Assembly (NCBI RefSeq): GCF_036894955.1 | Contig: NZ_CP145905.1 | Location: forward strand, 1,619,501 to 1,683,500 | Direction of reading: 5' to 3' | Origin: Paenibacillus sp. KS-LC4 | Lineage (GTDB): Bacteria; Bacillota; Bacilli; Paenibacillales; Paenibacillaceae | Length of the DNA: 64,000 nt | Part shown: in pieces, positions 62,870-64,000 of the stretch | Numbering within the stretch: position 1 is the first letter of the stretch | How the letters are laid out: the number at the start of each line of letters is the position of its first letter | Position numbers and translations under genes: made by a program | The notes under the pieces: model-generated | Seen by the model: only the letters and a program-made list of their open reading frames with translations | What the model was told of the DNA's origin: nothing | Database searches by the model: none

Positions 62870-64000
62870 ATGGACATTTTCAAGCGAATATCGGAGTACC
62901 AAGCAGAGAGTGAGAAGCTGGCCTGGGTTGGATCATTCAAGGATTATATCGAGCTGCTGAGACAGGATCCATCCCCGGCCATGACGGCGCACGCGCGTGT
63001 CTATGAAATGATTGAATCCTATGGAGTCGAGGAGAGGGATGGGAAGAGGCGGTACAAATTTTTCGAGCAGGAAATTTATGGGCTGGACCGTTCTGTTGAA
63101 AAGCTTGTAGAGGAATATTTTCACTCCTCGGCGCGAAGGCTTGATGTGCGCAAACGGATTTTGCTTCTCATGGGCCCAGTCAGTGGAGGGAAATCGACGC
63201 TGGTTACGATGCTCAAAAAGGGGCTTGAGAAATATTCCAGAACGAAACGCGGCGCCGTCTATGCGATTAAGGGCTGCCCGATGCATGAAGAGCCGTTGCA
63301 TCTCATTCCGCATGAGCTGAGAGGCGAGATTGAGCAGGAGATTGGAGTGAGAATCGAAGGCAATCTATGCCCTTCCTGCCAGATGAGGCTGCAAACCGAA
63401 TATGGCGGCGATATTCAAAATGTTCAAGTGGAGCGCGTATTCATCTCGGAGGATAATCGTGTTGGTATTGGAACCTTTAGTCCGTCTGATCCAAAATCGC
63501 AGGACATTGCCGATCTCACCGGCAGCATTGATTTTTCTACGATTACGGAATTTGGCTCAGAATCCGATCCGCGGGCTTATCGCTTTGACGGCGAGCTGAA
63601 CAAGGCGAACCGGGGGCTTATGGAGTTTCAGGAGATGCTGAAATGCGATGAAAAGTTTTTGTGGAACCTGTTGTCCTTGACGCAGGAGGGTAATTTTAAA
63701 GCGGGCCGGTTTGCGCTCATTTCCGCTGATGAATTAATTATTGCCCACACGAATGAGACGGAATACAAATCCTTCATTAGTAATAAGAAAAATGAAGCGC
63801 TCCAGTCGCGGATGATCGTCATGCCGATTCCGTATAACCTGAAGGTGTCCGAGGAAGAGAAAATTTATACGAAGCTCATCGGCCAGAGCGACATGAAGCA
63901 TATTCATATTGCGCCGCATGCTTTGCGGGCTGCTGCTATTTTCTCCATACTTACCCGTCTGAAGGAGACGAAAAAGCAGGGCATGGATTTGGTGAAAAAG
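62870..64000 (+). CDS. prkA: Serine protein kinase PrkA (partial, 3' end outside window)
   Basis: The reading frame from ATG at 62870 is open to the window end (377 codons). The N-terminal AAA-like part starts MDIFKRISEYQAESEKLAWV, with the P-loop GPVSGGKSTL at residues 102-111, CPMHEEPLHLIPHELRGE, LCPSCQMRL, and RGLMEFQEMLKCDEKFLWNL typical of PrkA/YeaG. It is a sporulation-linked serine kinase or AAA protease in Bacillus. GGGAGGAGG precedes the ATG. The usual partners yhbH and spoVR would lie beyond the edge. Confidence 0.93.
   Translation, partial: MDIFKRISEYQAESEKLAWVGSFKDYIELLRQDPSPAMTAHARVYEMIESYGVEERDGKRRYKFFEQEIYGLDRSVEKLVEEYFHSSARRLDVRKRILLLMGPVSGGKSTLVTMLKKGLEKYSRTKRGAVYAIKGCPMHEEPLHLIPHELRGEIEQEIGVRIEGNLCPSCQMRLQTEYGGDIQNVQVERVFISEDNRVGIGTFSPSDPKSQDIADLTGSIDFSTITEFGSESDPRAYRFDGELNKANRGLMEFQEMLKCDEKFLWNLLSLTQEGNFKAGRFALISADELIIAHTNETEYKSFISNKKNEALQSRMIVMPIPYNLKVSEEEKIYTKLIGQSDMKHIHIAPHALRAAAIFSILTRLKETKKQGMDLVKK

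Overview
The window reads as chromosome of a spore-forming Bacillota, most likely a Paenibacillus or close relative. GC is mid-range, Shine-Dalgarno sites are strong AGGAGG-like, promoters are of the sigma-A TTGACN/TATAAT type, and gene content is typical of that group: LiaFSR, KtrAB, a B. subtilis-type SdhCAB, YtxC, PrkA, YugN, YezD, and T-box, S-box and RFN leaders. I saw no rRNA, tRNA, CRISPR array, insertion sequence or prophage gene.

Layout. 1-1412: end of an oligopeptide ABC operon (oppD partial, oppF). 1660-5014: sulfur operon sbp-cysT-cysW-yezD without its ATPase. 5267-8222: AT-rich cassette of a DsbA-like oxidoreductase and two NAD(P)-fold proteins, opposite a TetR regulator with a large operator-like inverted repeat. 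8409-12218: a small YqzM-like membrane protein, uvrC and a CPBP protease. 12559-14582: ktrB-ktrA. 14648-18977: LysR regulator divergent from sdhCAB. 19268-20820: an odd membrane-anchored ORF with no normal start codon, then a divergent HxlR/DoxX pair with twin operators. 20863-25240: EamA transporter, PHP phosphatase, LysR, UMF1-type MFS. 25386-25564: a 179-nt hairpin element. 25607-26798: CorA behind a leader of about 220 nt that holds a small Pro-rich uORF. 26860-30420: SAM-I riboswitch, metA-metI-metC. 30615-34357: mqnC, FMN riboswitch plus DMT transporter, ytxC. 34526-40097: two-component system, RND pump, small membrane protein. 40142-43392: T-box and thrS, a 3D-domain protein and a tiny protein. 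43561-48835: coiled-coil protein, amt, liaFSR, yugN. 49038-52980: HtrA protease and a second two-component system. 53012-58317: ispH, aroF, glnA (GSI-beta type), serC. 58399-64000: orphan PhoP-like regulator, trmL, AbrB-like protein, aminotransferase, DUF2161 nuclease-like protein and the start of prkA.

How the genes work together. Sulfur supply (sulfate uptake) and methionine synthesis (Glu111-type MetA, cystathionine synthase and lyase, SAM switch) are both present. Nitrogen control is suggested by GlnR/TnrA-like boxes at amt and glnA. Envelope stress functions cluster from 44 to 53 kb (LiaFSR, HtrA, a second two-component system). The most interesting points are the FMN riboswitch in front of a DMT transporter, the MgtL-like uORF ahead of corA, the CatR/YodB-like HxlR-DoxX module, the GSI-beta glutamine synthetase, the ORF lacking a start codon at 19268, and the long hairpin at 25386.
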